From the NCBI GenBank assembly GCA_944326245.1, contig CALVDF010000020.1, forward strand, positions 1 to 43,682: a stretch of 43,682 nt of DNA, in the 5' to 3' direction. Source of the stretch: an uncultured Bacteroidales bacterium (lineage in GTDB: Bacteria > Bacteroidota > Bacteroidia > Bacteroidales > UBA932). Below are positions 17,604 through 26,144 of the stretch, piece after piece (the stretch's first letter is position 1; every line of letters starts with the position of its first letter). The notes beneath the pieces are model-generated. The model did no database searches. It was given only the letters and a program-made list of their open reading frames with translations, and had not been told where the DNA came from. A program made the position numbers and the translations under genes.

Positions 17604-20480
17604 ATGACAGATATGGAACAACCGGAAAAAGAATATATCCAGATAAGAAAAGCGGAGGCCAACAACCTCAAGGGCATCGATGTCGACATACCACGCAACC
17701 GTCTCACCGTCATCACAGGAGTGAGCGGCTCCGGCAAGACTTCGCTGGCATTCGATACCCTGTTTGCGGAGGGCCAGCGGAGATTTGCAGAGAGCCTGTC
17801 CTCATTTGCCCGCCAGTTCCTCGGACGCATGTCCAAACCTCCCGTCAAAAGCATATCCGGCATTCCGCCTGCCATTGCCATAGAGCAGAGGGTCAATACC
17901 CGCAACCCGCGTTCCACTGTCGGCAGCACTACCGAGATCTACGACTACCTGAGAGTGCTGTTCGCCAAGATAGGACGTACCTACTCCCCAGTGACCGGAG
18001 AGGAAGTCCGCTGCGATACCGTAGCCTCGGTCATGGAGCGCCTCAAGTCCCTGGCATCATCTTTCCCCGCACCTGACGCTCCTGATGACGATTATCTCCC
18101 CGGCATCTGCTACATCCTGGCCGATATCCGCTGGGACGAAGAGAAATACCGCATCGAGCGCCTGCTGAACCTCAAGGAGGAAGGATTCTCCCGCCTTTAC
18201 CTCATACCGTCAGGCTCAGGCACCCCTGATACCCCCGGACGAATGGAGAAGATAGACACACTCCTGTCCGACATGAGCCGCGCAGAAGGCATGGATGTTG
18301 CCCTGATGGTAGACCGTATTCCATTTGACAGCAGTACATTTGCCGATGAAGAGACCGAAAACCGTACCATGGATTCCATCCGCACTGCCTTCAGCAAGGG
18401 CGAGGGGCACATCGCATGTGCATTTTCCCCTGCGGCCGAAGGGCATACGCTGCTGCGGTTCTCCTCCCTCTTCGAGGCCGACGGCATGCAGTTCTCGGAG
18501 CCTACGGAGTGGATGTTCAACTACAACAGCCCTGTAGGAGCCTGCCCAGTATGCGGAGGTCTGGGCAAAATCATCGGCATAGACGAATCGCTCGTCGTCC
18601 CCAACCAGGCCCTCTCCGTATATCAGGACGCCGTGGCCTGCTGGAAGGGAGAGGTGATGAAATATTTCAAGGAGGAAGTGCTGGCCAATGCCGACAAATT
18701 CGGATTTCCTGTCCATACCCCATACAAAGACCTGACGGCCAAGCAGAAAAGCGAGCTTTGGAACGGCAACGGGTACATCACAGGCATCTACCCGTTTTTC
18801 AAGGAACTGGAAGCCAAGAGGTACAAGATCCAGAACAAATACATGATCAGCCGCTATTCCGGCAAGACGGTATGCCGCGAATGCGGAGGCAGCCGGCTGC
18901 GCAAGGAAGCCCTCTACGTCAGGATAGGAGGCCGCAACATCCATGAGCTCATGACCATGAGCATCAAGGACCTGATAACATTCTTCGACACTCTGAAGCT
19001 GACGGAATACGAGGAGAAAATCGCAGCCAGGGCCCTCAAGGAGATCAGGGACCGCCTCTACTACATCGACCATGTAGGTCTCTCCTACCTCACCCTCAGC
19101 CGTGCTTCCAACACACTCAGCGGCGGTGAAAGCCAGAGGATAAGCATAGTATGCTCACTGGGCAACAGCCTCACAGGCTCGATGTACATTCTGGACGAGC
19201 CCAGCATCGGACTGCACAGCCGGGACACCGGCAGGCTCATAGAAGTCATCAAGCGCCTGAGGGATCTGGGCAATACAGTCATTGTCGTAGAGCATGACGA
19301 GGAGATCATCCGCAGTGCAGACTGGCTGATAGACATAGGCCCCCACGCCGGCAAGCACGGCGGCGAAGTCGTCTACTGCGGTCCGCCGCCGGCAGCAGAC
19401 ATAACGGAGGAAGCAGCCTCGGCCCTGCTGGCTGCATGGCCGCAATCCCTCACACTGCAATACCTTACCGGACGCAGGAAGATTTCCATAGACGAAGTAA
19501 AACGGCCGTGGAAACAATACATCGAAGTATGCGATGCATGTGAGAACAATCTCAAGAACATCGATGTCCGTTTCCCGCTCAATGTGATGACCGCCGTCAT
19601 CGGAGTCAGCGGCTCCGGCAAATCCACACTCGTAGGTGACATCCTCTACCCTGCCCTCAACCGCATGATCAATCAGGTAGGCGCAAAACCCGGTTCCTTC
19701 AGGGAACTCCGCGGGGACATCGACCGCATCTCATCCGTAGAATTCGTAGACCAGAACCCCATAGGACGCAGTTCCAGGTCCAACCCCGTCACATATATCA
19801 AGGCATACGACGATATCCGGAAACTCTTCTCCGAGCAGCCACTTGCCAAGATCAACGGCTTCGGCCACTCCCACTTCTCCTTCAACATAGACGGAGGACG
19901 CTGTCCCGAATGCCTGGGTGAAGGCACCGTAAAGATACCCATGCAGTTCATGGCAGACATCACCATGAACTGTGAATCATGCGGCGGCAAACGTTTCATA
20001 CAGGACGTACTCGAAGTAAAATACCGCGGCAAGAACATCAGCGACGTGCTCGACATGAGCGTAGACGAAGCCATAGACTTCTTCTCGGCTGCCGGGGAAC
20101 CCGCAGCAACCCGAATCACCTCCAGGCTCATGCCTCTGCATGACGTAGGCCTTGGCTACATAGCTCTTGGACAGAACAGCAGTACCCTCAGCGGAGGCGA
20201 GAGCCAGAGGGTCAAGCTAGCCTACTTCCTCGGCATAGGCAAGGACTCTTCGGCAAAAGGCTATACTGACAAACCCATCCTCTTCATCTTCGACGAGCCC
20301 ACCACCGGCCTGCATTTCGACGACATCGAGAAACTGCTGGCATCGTTCCGAGCCCTGCTCGACCGCGGCCACACCATTGTCGTAGTCGAGCACAACCCTT
20401 ACATCATAGCCGCCGCAGACCACATCATCGAACTGGGCCCCGAAGGCGGAGACCAGGGAGGTTACCTTATCAGGTCGTAG
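17604..20480 (+). CDS. uvrA: excinuclease ABC subunit A
   Basis: UvrA (958 aa) is the damage-sensing ABC ATPase of nucleotide excision repair. The two nucleotide sites are complete: Walker A GVSGSGKTS (about residue 39) and GVSGSGKST (about residue 667), signatures NTLSGGESQR and STLSGGESQR, and Walker B ILDEPSIGLH and IFDEPTTGLH. The second zinc module is intact (Cys767, 770, 790, 793). In the first zinc module the early Cys pair normally found before F-S-F-N-x-P is replaced by an F-E-A-D-G-M segment; the later CPVC (314/317) and CREC (424/427) remain. The ATG at 17604 lies 3 bases after the rel stop; ATG 17613 is an alternative three codons later. It is the last gene of the operon. Confidence 0.97.
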   Translation: MTDMEQPEKEYIQIRKAEANNLKGIDVDIPRNRLTVITGVSGSGKTSLAFDTLFAEGQRRFAESLSSFARQFLGRMSKPPVKSISGIPPAIAIEQRVNTRNPRSTVGSTTEIYDYLRVLFAKIGRTYSPVTGEEVRCDTVASVMERLKSLASSFPAPDAPDDDYLPGICYILADIRWDEEKYRIERLLNLKEEGFSRLYLIPSGSGTPDTPGRMEKIDTLLSDMSRAEGMDVALMVDRIPFDSSTFADEETENRTMDSIRTAFSKGEGHIACAFSPAAEGHTLLRFSSLFEADGMQFSEPTEWMFNYNSPVGACPVCGGLGKIIGIDESLVVPNQALSVYQDAVACWKGEVMKYFKEEVLANADKFGFPVHTPYKDLTAKQKSELWNGNGYITGIYPFFKELEAKRYKIQNKYMISRYSGKTVCRECGGSRLRKEALYVRIGGRNIHELMTMSIKDLITFFDTLKLTEYEEKIAARALKEIRDRLYYIDHVGLSYLTLSRASNTLSGGESQRISIVCSLGNSLTGSMYILDEPSIGLHSRDTGRLIEVIKRLRDLGNTVIVVEHDEEIIRSADWLIDIGPHAGKHGGEVVYCGPPPAADITEEAASALLAAWPQSLTLQYLTGRRKISIDEVKRPWKQYIEVCDACENNLKNIDVRFPLNVMTAVIGVSGSGKSTLVGDILYPALNRMINQVGAKPGSFRELRGDIDRISSVEFVDQNPIGRSSRSNPVTYIKAYDDIRKLFSEQPLAKINGFGHSHFSFNIDGGRCPECLGEGTVKIPMQFMADITMNCESCGGKRFIQDVLEVKYRGKNISDVLDMSVDEAIDFFSAAGEPAATRITSRLMPLHDVGLGYIALGQNSSTLSGGESQRVKLAYFLGIGKDSSAKGYTDKPILFIFDEPTTGLHFDDIEKLLASFRALLDRGHTIVVVEHNPYIIAAADHIIELGPEGGDQGGYLIRS

Positions 20481-20552
20481 GACCTGCCGCTTAGATACAT
20501 TCATCAGACAGACTGGAGTGCTGGTAAGCCGCACACTTTTCATCACCGATTT

Positions 20553-20569
20553 TATTACTAAAAGTAATA
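20553..20569. promoter_or_regulatory. perfect 7-bp inverted repeat upstream of the AraC-type gene
   Basis: TATTACT-AAA-AGTAATA is a perfect palindrome with a 3-base centre in the 165-base gap between uvrA and the regulator gene. It may be a binding site, or a weak hairpin after uvrA; no T-run follows, so a terminator is less likely. Confidence 0.4.
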
Positions 20570-20580
20570 TTTCATAACCA

Positions 20581-20603
20581 ATTGTTGATTTATTATAAAC
20601 AAT
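20581..20603. promoter_or_regulatory. inverted repeat ATTGTT-N11-AACAAT before the AraC-type promoter box
   Basis: Two 6-base arms separated by 11 AT-rich bases lie 17 bases upstream of the TATTTTTG box. The position suits an activator or autoregulator site, but the AT-rich context makes chance occurrence possible. Confidence 0.3.
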
Positions 20604-20620
20604 AAGTTAAAATAAAATGG

Positions 20621-20628
20621 TATTTTTG
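20621..20628 (+). promoter_or_regulatory. -7 promoter box for the AraC-led operon
   Basis: TATTTTTG matches TAnnTTTG and lies 17 bases before the ATG at 20646, in an AT-rich leader. It would start the transcript that covers the regulator, protease and possibly the fimbrial-type genes. Confidence 0.6.
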
Positions 20629-20645
20629 CATCCAGACTTGAATTT

Positions 20646-21506
20646 ATGGAAATGCAAAAGACCGGACCAGACAGCTATACCAGTACTGCAGACAACGCAC
20701 AAGAGAGAATTTGGGCGTGGTACGACATCTCCGCACACAGAAGGATCTCGTTCGGACCGGGAAACACCATCATGCTGTGTTTTACATCCTTCGGGAAAAT
20801 AGCCGTAACCAACTCAGAAGGAGACTCGTATGTAATAGAGAAAGAATGTTTCTTTCTCAAACCCATGAACGTGCGATACGACATAGACACCCTGAGTCCC
20901 GTAGCAAGACTGGTAGTCTGCAACTTTCACATCTACTCGCACAGATACGTCAAATACTTCCTCAAACGCCTTGTCAGCTGGAAAAAAAACAGACAGGATG
21001 AAGGCGACAGAAGCATCACATACCTGGAAACGGAAAGGCATACGTCCGAATTCCTGAACAACCTGATAAACATGCTTTCGGAAGGACAGTTCAATTCCAA
21101 CTACTGCCTGCTCAAACTCGAAGAGCTGTTTATCTATCTGGATACCTACTACGACAAAGAGAAACTTGGTGCTGTATTCTCTCCCCTGCTCGGTACCGAC
21201 ATAGACTTCATCAACGATGTGGTAAGCAACTACAGGACATTGAAATCGGTGGACGAACTGGCGACCAGACTCAAAATGTCCAGAATAACTTTCAACAGGC
21301 ACTTCATCGCATCATTCGGAATATCAGCATCCAAATGGCTCCGGAACATGAGGAATTCGGAACTGCTGAAAATGATTGTGTCATCGGACCAAAGCTTCAC
21401 TGAAATCGCCTACAACATGGGGTTTTCATCCTCTGCATATCTGACAGAATACTGCAGGAAAAACTGGGGCAAGACCCCTACCCAACTGCGCATCGACGGC
21501 AAGTAA
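20646..21506 (+). CDS. AraC family transcriptional regulator
   Basis: This 286-residue protein has an N-terminal cupin-like sensing domain (about residues 20-150) and a C-terminal AraC/XylS DNA-binding domain. The first helix-turn-helix is near residues 198-222 (SVDELATRLKMSRITFNRHF). The second is near 248-282 (SFTEIAYNMGFSSSAYLTEY followed by GKTPTQLR), matching the family signature. It has no signal peptide and should act in the cytoplasm. The protease gene starts one base after its stop, so this regulator heads the fimbrial-type locus and is the best candidate for its control. The inducing signal is unknown. Two inverted repeats in its upstream region could be its own binding sites. Confidence 0.93.
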   Translation: MEMQKTGPDSYTSTADNAQERIWAWYDISAHRRISFGPGNTIMLCFTSFGKIAVTNSEGDSYVIEKECFFLKPMNVRYDIDTLSPVARLVVCNFHIYSHRYVKYFLKRLVSWKKNRQDEGDRSITYLETERHTSEFLNNLINMLSEGQFNSNYCLLKLEELFIYLDTYYDKEKLGAVFSPLLGTDIDFINDVVSNYRTLKSVDELATRLKMSRITFNRHFIASFGISASKWLRNMRNSELLKMIVSSDQSFTEIAYNMGFSSSAYLTEYCRKNWGKTPTQLRIDGK

Positions 21507-21507
21507 A

Positions 21508-22713
21508 ATGGATACAGCGGACAAGACAAGGCGCAGACCGGACAGAATACTCATACTTGCACTCGCCGCAATCATGGCAGGAGCAACCGCACAGTCGTGC
21601 AAGGACACACCCACCGGAGAACCGGCAGAAACACAGAGGACAGTCATAGTCTATCTTGCAGGAGACAACAACCTGTCCGGGGAAGTGGATTCCAAAATAT
21701 CCGCTCTCGCTGAAGGTTTCAAAAACGTAGATGCCGAAAGGAACAGACTTGCTGTCTTCGCAGACTACCGCACGGACATGCCCAAACTCATCGAGATAAC
21801 ACGGGACGGCCCCATAGACATCGAGACATACCCGTCACTCGACTCAGCTGATCCGGAAAACCTGAAATCCGTAATTGCCGGGATAGTACAACGTTACCCT
21901 GCCGACTCGTACGGCCTGATATGTTTTTCCCATGCTTCGGGATGGCTTCCGCAAGGCGCACTCTCAGACCCCACCGGGTACGGCACCGACTCATCTGCAG
22001 AATCAAGTCCGGCCACAATACTTCAGGACGGCAGCGATGAGATGACGCTTGCAGACTTTGCCGGGGCCATACGCCTCCCCGGAGGGCAGAAATATGACTT
22101 CATCGCCCTCGAAGCCTGCTACATGGCCGGAATAGAAGTAGCCTACGAACTCAAGGATGCCGCCGACGGCCTGATCGCCTCATCCGCCGAAATCCTCTCA
22201 CCAGGCTTCGAAAGCACCTACAAGGAAGCGCTATACCTGCTTTTTGAGGATGAGCCAGACATTGCAGGCTTCGCCAAAGCATATTTCGACCACTGGGACT
22301 CCATGCAGGGAGCCATGCGTTCCGCCACTATCTCCGCCATTGACCTGACCCTTATAGGAGAACTTGCAGAGGAGACAGGCCGACTCATGGACGAAGGGAC
22401 CTACCTCATATCAGACCCGTCCGGCATACAGCATTTCAACCGCAACCACTATCACCTGTTCTTCGACCTCACAGAGTATCTCGAAGCCGTTATGGGCGAA
22501 AGCAAGGTCCAGTACATGGAAAGATACAGGTCCATTCTGGACAAGGCAGTCATGTACAGCAACGCGACAGAAACCTTCATGTCCGGCTATCCGTACTCCT
22601 TCAACATAGAGACCAGCTGCGGACTCACCGTCTACATCATGCAGCCTGATCTGGGAAAGCTCAACAGCGACTACGAACACACCTCCTATTATTCTGAAAT
22701 ACTGGGCAATTAA
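21508..22713 (+). CDS. clostripain-like (C11) cysteine protease, lipoprotein
   Basis: This 401-residue exported lipoprotein has a basic N-terminus (RRRPDR), a hydrophobic stretch and lipobox ATAQSC (Cys31). The C11 caspase-like fold is marked by TVIVYLAGDNNLS, the catalytic His142 in ICFSHASGWLP and the catalytic Cys204 in ALEACYMAGIEVAYEL. Clostripain and Bacteroides fragilis fragipain of this family cleave after Arg (or Lys), and fragipain activates a secreted toxin. Its place directly between the regulator and the pilin-like lipoproteins suggests it matures one of them, as Arg-gingipain does for Porphyromonas fimbrillins; this is inference. Start is fixed by the one-base gap to the regulator gene. 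Confidence 0.9.
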   Translation: MDTADKTRRRPDRILILALAAIMAGATAQSCKDTPTGEPAETQRTVIVYLAGDNNLSGEVDSKISALAEGFKNVDAERNRLAVFADYRTDMPKLIEITRDGPIDIETYPSLDSADPENLKSVIAGIVQRYPADSYGLICFSHASGWLPQGALSDPTGYGTDSSAESSPATILQDGSDEMTLADFAGAIRLPGGQKYDFIALEACYMAGIEVAYELKDAADGLIASSAEILSPGFESTYKEALYLLFEDEPDIAGFAKAYFDHWDSMQGAMRSATISAIDLTLIGELAEETGRLMDEGTYLISDPSGIQHFNRNHYHLFFDLTEYLEAVMGESKVQYMERYRSILDKAVMYSNATETFMSGYPYSFNIETSCGLTVYIMQPDLGKLNSDYEHTSYYSEILGN

Positions 22714-22751
22714 CAGAAACAACAACAAAAGCGATTGTCTCTAAAGTGTAA

Positions 22752-22768
22752 AAGCCGCGATACGGCTT
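22752..22768 (+). promoter_or_regulatory. small hairpin between the C11 protease and DUF3575 genes
   Basis: AAGCCG-cgata-CGGCTT forms a 6-pair stem with a 5-base loop in the 108-base gap. There is no T-run directly behind it, so it is more likely an attenuator or RNA-stability element than a full terminator. Function is not established. Confidence 0.35.
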
Positions 22769-22790
22769 ATACCTAAATTAGCAGAAATTT

Positions 22791-22808
22791 TTTGTACATG
22801 CGTACAAA
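22791..22808. promoter_or_regulatory. perfect inverted repeat TTTGTAC-ATGC-GTACAAA before the DUF3575 gene
   Basis: Two perfect 7-base arms with a 4-base centre end 13 bases before the ATG at 22822. The site could bind a dimeric regulator or fold as an RNA hairpin that hides the start region. No TAnnTTTG box was found in this gap, so the downstream genes may rely on read-through from the AraC-led promoter. Confidence 0.45.
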
Positions 22809-22821
22809 CAAAAAACACGCT

Positions 22822-24204
22822 ATGAAGAGACTCGCTAAAGTTTTGACAATAATGGCATTACTTGCCTTCGCCCATGCTGCGCAGGCACAGGACACGCAGC
22901 ATGAGGACTCGGACAGGGCCAGACTCAACTACGGTTTCAGCGAAACCGGTCTTGACACTGTCTTCATGCGCAACAGCGCCTCGATCCGAAGACTCAAAGG
23001 TTTCTTTGACAACGTCAGAATCAATCCCGATGTCTCCGTAAAAAAGGTTGTCATCACCTCCTTTGCATCCATGGAAGGAGACGTGATAAGCAACAGGAGA
23101 TTCATCGCCGAGAGAAACGCGACCGCCCGGGACCTGGTCAAGAGACTCAGCGGACTGCCCGATTCACTGATCACATGCATTGACGGAGGCATCGCCTGGG
23201 ACCATCTCAGAGACTCCGTAGACAGATCCGACATGCAGTACAAGGAAGAAGTACTGTACATCATCGACAACCAGCCCGAAGAGACCTGGAAGGACGGCAC
23301 CCTGGTGGACAGCCGCAGGAAACACCTCATGGACCTCCACGGCGGCGAGCCATACAGATACATGAGGGCCAGATTCTTCGCCCACTACAGATACTCCAGA
23401 ATCAGAATCATCTACACAGGGGCTCTCGATGAACAGACCTGCACGGAAATTGAGCAAAATCCAGTAGCAACCGACAGTACAGACAACTACGGTGACGGCC
23501 TGTACATAGAAATCGAGCGCGATACCGTGCAGGAGCTTCAGGACAGCACCACAAGGCCGGACACGACAGCTGCGGCTGCCGTACTGCCTCCGGCAGACAC
23601 ACTGGCCGTACAGGATACTGTAACTGCACCCGACACAGCAGCATCAGCATCGGTCCAGGCCACAGCACAGACCGCCAGAACAGAAGAGAAGCTGCCGATA
23701 CTGGGTGTCAAGACCAACGCCCTAGTCCTCTTTGCCGGAGTGGCCAATGCCGGAGTGGAAGCCAGAATCGGGAAGCATTTCTCAATTGACTTCCCTGTCA
23801 TCTACAGCCCCTACACCATCAAGAACAACTACAGACTCCGCGCCCTCGCCTTCCAGCCCGAATTCCGATTCTGGTTCAAGGGATACACCGAAGGGCATTT
23901 TCTGGGTCTGACAGGAAACTTCGCCTGGTTCAACATAGCACTCAGCAACAACAACCGCTACCAGGACAGCGCCGACCGCCCGCTCATGGGAGCCGGCATC
24001 AGCTACGGTTATTCCTGGAAGATACTCCCGTCCCTCAGCCTTGAATTCACCATAGGAGCCGGATACGCCAACATCCACTACGACGTATTCTACAACGTCG
24101 AAAACGGCATACAGTACAACTCGGGAGTCAAGAACTACTGGGGACTCACCAAAGCCGGAATAAGCGTAGTATATATCATCAACATAAACAAACAGGGGAG
24201 GTAA
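22822..24204 (+). CDS. OmpA-like / DUF3575 outer-membrane protein of fimbrial locus
   Basis: This 460-residue protein has a signal peptide (MKRLAKVLTIMALLAFAHAAQAQ). The first half contains an OmpA-like block (about residues 70-110) with the motif SFASMEGDVISNRRF and an Ala/Arg-rich helix, resembling the 'A-S-P-E-G' peptidoglycan-associated proteins of Bacteroidales. A Thr/Ala/Pro/Asp linker (about 240-290) leads to a C-terminal DUF3575-like beta-barrel beginning at LGVKTNALVLFAGVANAGVE and ending near GISVVYIININ. DUF3575 proteins are often encoded just before FimB/Mfa2-type genes, where they are thought to anchor or assemble fimbriae. ATG 22822 begins the signal peptide; an upstream in-frame start at 22792 overlaps the inverted repeat and is rejected. 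The next gene starts 3 bases after the stop. Confidence 0.85.
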   Translation: MKRLAKVLTIMALLAFAHAAQAQDTQHEDSDRARLNYGFSETGLDTVFMRNSASIRRLKGFFDNVRINPDVSVKKVVITSFASMEGDVISNRRFIAERNATARDLVKRLSGLPDSLITCIDGGIAWDHLRDSVDRSDMQYKEEVLYIIDNQPEETWKDGTLVDSRRKHLMDLHGGEPYRYMRARFFAHYRYSRIRIIYTGALDEQTCTEIEQNPVATDSTDNYGDGLYIEIERDTVQELQDSTTRPDTTAAAAVLPPADTLAVQDTVTAPDTAASASVQATAQTARTEEKLPILGVKTNALVLFAGVANAGVEARIGKHFSIDFPVIYSPYTIKNNYRLRALAFQPEFRFWFKGYTEGHFLGLTGNFAWFNIALSNNNRYQDSADRPLMGAGISYGYSWKILPSLSLEFTIGAGYANIHYDVFYNVENGIQYNSGVKNYWGLTKAGISVVYIININKQGR

Positions 24205-24207
24205 GCC

Positions 24208-25230
24208 ATGAGAAAGATCATCTTCATACTATTGTCTGCCGTCCTGTCACTGACTGCCTGCAAGACCATCCACGAATACCCCGGAGAACCCGGAGTAGAC
24301 CCTTCCCTCATAGATGTCAAGCTCTCGCTGGACATAGACATGGAGCTCAACGACGGGGACCCGATCATACAGACCTACATGGACATGCTCGGCTCCGCCT
24401 ACGACATCAGGTACATCGTCGAGATCTACAAGGTATCCGACTCCTATGCCGAGACAGTCGGAAGTCTGCAAAAGAGGATTGTCAAGACAGAAGAGACCAT
24501 CATCGAAGACGGTGTGTACAGTATTGACGAGCAGATACAGCTCCATGCCGGCGTCTACAGCGTCATGGTATGGATCGACTTCGTAATCAAAGGTACAGAT
24601 GCCGATTACTACTACAGCACTGCCAACCTGCACGAAATCAGGATCAACCGCATAGACGGAGCATATCCCGGCTACGACGTCACCAAGGATGCATTCTCCG
24701 CCCAGGAGAACCTGGACCTCATACCCTATGCCAACGAGCGCTTTGCCGAGATAGAAATGACTATACCCGTAGAGAGGCCCTTCGCCGTATACCAGGTAGT
24801 CACGACCGACATCAACAAATACATCGAAAACAACGCCACAAGCTCCTACTCTTCCATCAGGCCGGCCCACACCGAAGCAGCCTACGGACTGTACTTCCCC
24901 ATGGGATACAATGTCTACTACAGCGTACCTGACGCATTCGAAGCCGGAGTCGGATACACCTTCGATGTAGTGGAGACCGTAGAACAGAAAGAAGCCATCC
25001 TCGCCTCCGACTACGTGTTCGTAGACGACAAGGAGACATTCTACTACCTCAACTTCAGCGTCTACTCTGCAGAAGACAAGCTCATCAATACCTCCAGAGA
25101 CATCAGGATCAACCTGGAACGCAACAGACTCACCATCGTCAGGGGCGAATTCCTGACCAGAGACATCGATGACGGAGAGATCGGCATCGACCCCGGATTC
25201 GACGAAGAAATAGTAGTGCCAATAGGATAA
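24208..25230 (+). CDS. FimB/Mfa2-like fimbrial anchor lipoprotein
   Basis: This 340-residue lipoprotein (signal ending SLTAC) has the two-domain beta-sandwich pattern of FimB/Mfa2 proteins. An N-terminal strand Y-D-I-R-Y-I-V-E-I-Y is followed by a tyrosine-rich segment ending G-V-Y-S-V-M-V-W-I-D-F-V, then VERPFAVYQVVTTD and a closing strand N-R-L-T-I-V-R-G-E-F. In type V pili the FimB/Mfa2 subunit caps and anchors the fibre at the outer membrane. As first member of the array, closest to the DUF3575 gene, it is the best candidate for this role. It is more diverged from the others, which share RPFGKIRL. The tail is acidic. Translation start is 3 bases after the upstream stop. Confidence 0.82.
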   Translation: MRKIIFILLSAVLSLTACKTIHEYPGEPGVDPSLIDVKLSLDIDMELNDGDPIIQTYMDMLGSAYDIRYIVEIYKVSDSYAETVGSLQKRIVKTEETIIEDGVYSIDEQIQLHAGVYSVMVWIDFVIKGTDADYYYSTANLHEIRINRIDGAYPGYDVTKDAFSAQENLDLIPYANERFAEIEMTIPVERPFAVYQVVTTDINKYIENNATSSYSSIRPAHTEAAYGLYFPMGYNVYYSVPDAFEAGVGYTFDVVETVEQKEAILASDYVFVDDKETFYYLNFSVYSAEDKLINTSRDIRINLERNRLTIVRGEFLTRDIDDGEIGIDPGFDEEIVVPIG

Positions 25231-25240
25231 AACGACAGCC

Positions 25241-26143
25241 ATGAAAAGAAAAGCTATATATATAATAATGGTATCCCTCCTGGCAGCAGCTGCTGTCTCC
25301 TGCACGAGGGAGATTCAGGCACCTGACGGGGAAGAAGCCACCCTCACAGTCACTGCATCGCTCGATGCCGCCATGGACGGCGGGACCAAAGCCTCGGCAG
25401 ACGGCGGGCTGACAAACCTCGCGGGTCAGGGCTACCAGCTCAGATACATGATGGAGCTGTGGTCCCCTGACGGGACAACGAAGGAGTATAAGGCCACACC
25501 AAAGTACATAGATATTACCGATAATATGTCTATGTCTGTAGAGTACAATCTGAACCTGCTGGCCAAAAAATACAAAATGGTGCTTTGGGCTGATATAGTA
25601 AAGAAAAACGATGACGGAACCGTCACTGCTTATTATACTGTCTCTGAAACTGATGGACTCAAAGCCATCGTATTTCCTGCAGAATCAGCATTCGGATCTG
25701 ACGAGTACGACGCCTTCACCGCTGTTGCGGACGTAGACCTCATAGGCGGAAGCAAAGTCATAGGAGCAATCCTCAAACGCCCCTTCGCCAAGATCAGGGT
25801 CATTGACATGACAGAATCCAACCCTGGCACCGAATACACGACAAAACTGACCTTTGACAACCCCGTCAGCATCCCCGTGGAATATAATGCACTTGCCGGA
25901 GATGTCACTTCCGCCACTGATGGCATTACCGGGACCCCGACCTGCACCTCTACATTCGAGGACGGTACCGGACTCTGCCTTTTCACCGGCTACATTTTCG
26001 TTCCGGAAACCGGTGCTGACCAGCCAAGCACTAAATACAGCTTTACAATTGTAGTCAATGACGAAGAGAAGGTTCAAGTTTCATACGTTACCGTCAGACG
26101 CAATGCCCTCACGACAGTCAAAGGAAAAATTATAGAAGCATAA
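25241..26143 (+). CDS. fimbrillin-like (DUF6562-like) lipoprotein, short form
   Basis: This 300-residue lipoprotein (lipobox AAVSC) has a single pilin-like domain. The shared marks are Y-Q-L-R-Y-M-M-E-L-W, NLLAKKYKMVLWADIV, LKRPFAKIRVI and the final strand N-A-L-T-T-V-K-G, after which the protein ends within six residues. It therefore consists only of the shared domain and is a candidate shaft or adaptor subunit. The N-terminal mature segment contains D-G-E-E-A. The start lies 10 bases after the previous stop. The family name DUF6562 is assigned from memory of similar Bacteroidales proteins. Confidence 0.8.
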   Translation: MKRKAIYIIMVSLLAAAAVSCTREIQAPDGEEATLTVTASLDAAMDGGTKASADGGLTNLAGQGYQLRYMMELWSPDGTTKEYKATPKYIDITDNMSMSVEYNLNLLAKKYKMVLWADIVKKNDDGTVTAYYTVSETDGLKAIVFPAESAFGSDEYDAFTAVADVDLIGGSKVIGAILKRPFAKIRVIDMTESNPGTEYTTKLTFDNPVSIPVEYNALAGDVTSATDGITGTPTCTSTFEDGTGLCLFTGYIFVPETGADQPSTKYSFTIVVNDEEKVQVSYVTVRRNALTTVKGKIIEA

Positions 26144-26144
26144 C

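Noticed and set aside
22752..22768. Terminator between the C11 protease and the DUF3575 gene
   Set aside because: The hairpin has only six pairs and no T-run behind it, so it was kept only as a weak regulatory element.
20646..22821. Invertible promoter as used for Bacteroides surface loci
   Set aside because: The inverted repeats found are short, do not match each other, and do not bracket a promoter; no invertase gene is present in the window.
24247..25305. Long minus-strand ORF opposite the FimB/Mfa2-like gene
   Set aside because: Its Val/Asp/Gly-rich translation is the shadow of the plus-strand gene, which is supported by a lipobox and tight operon spacing.
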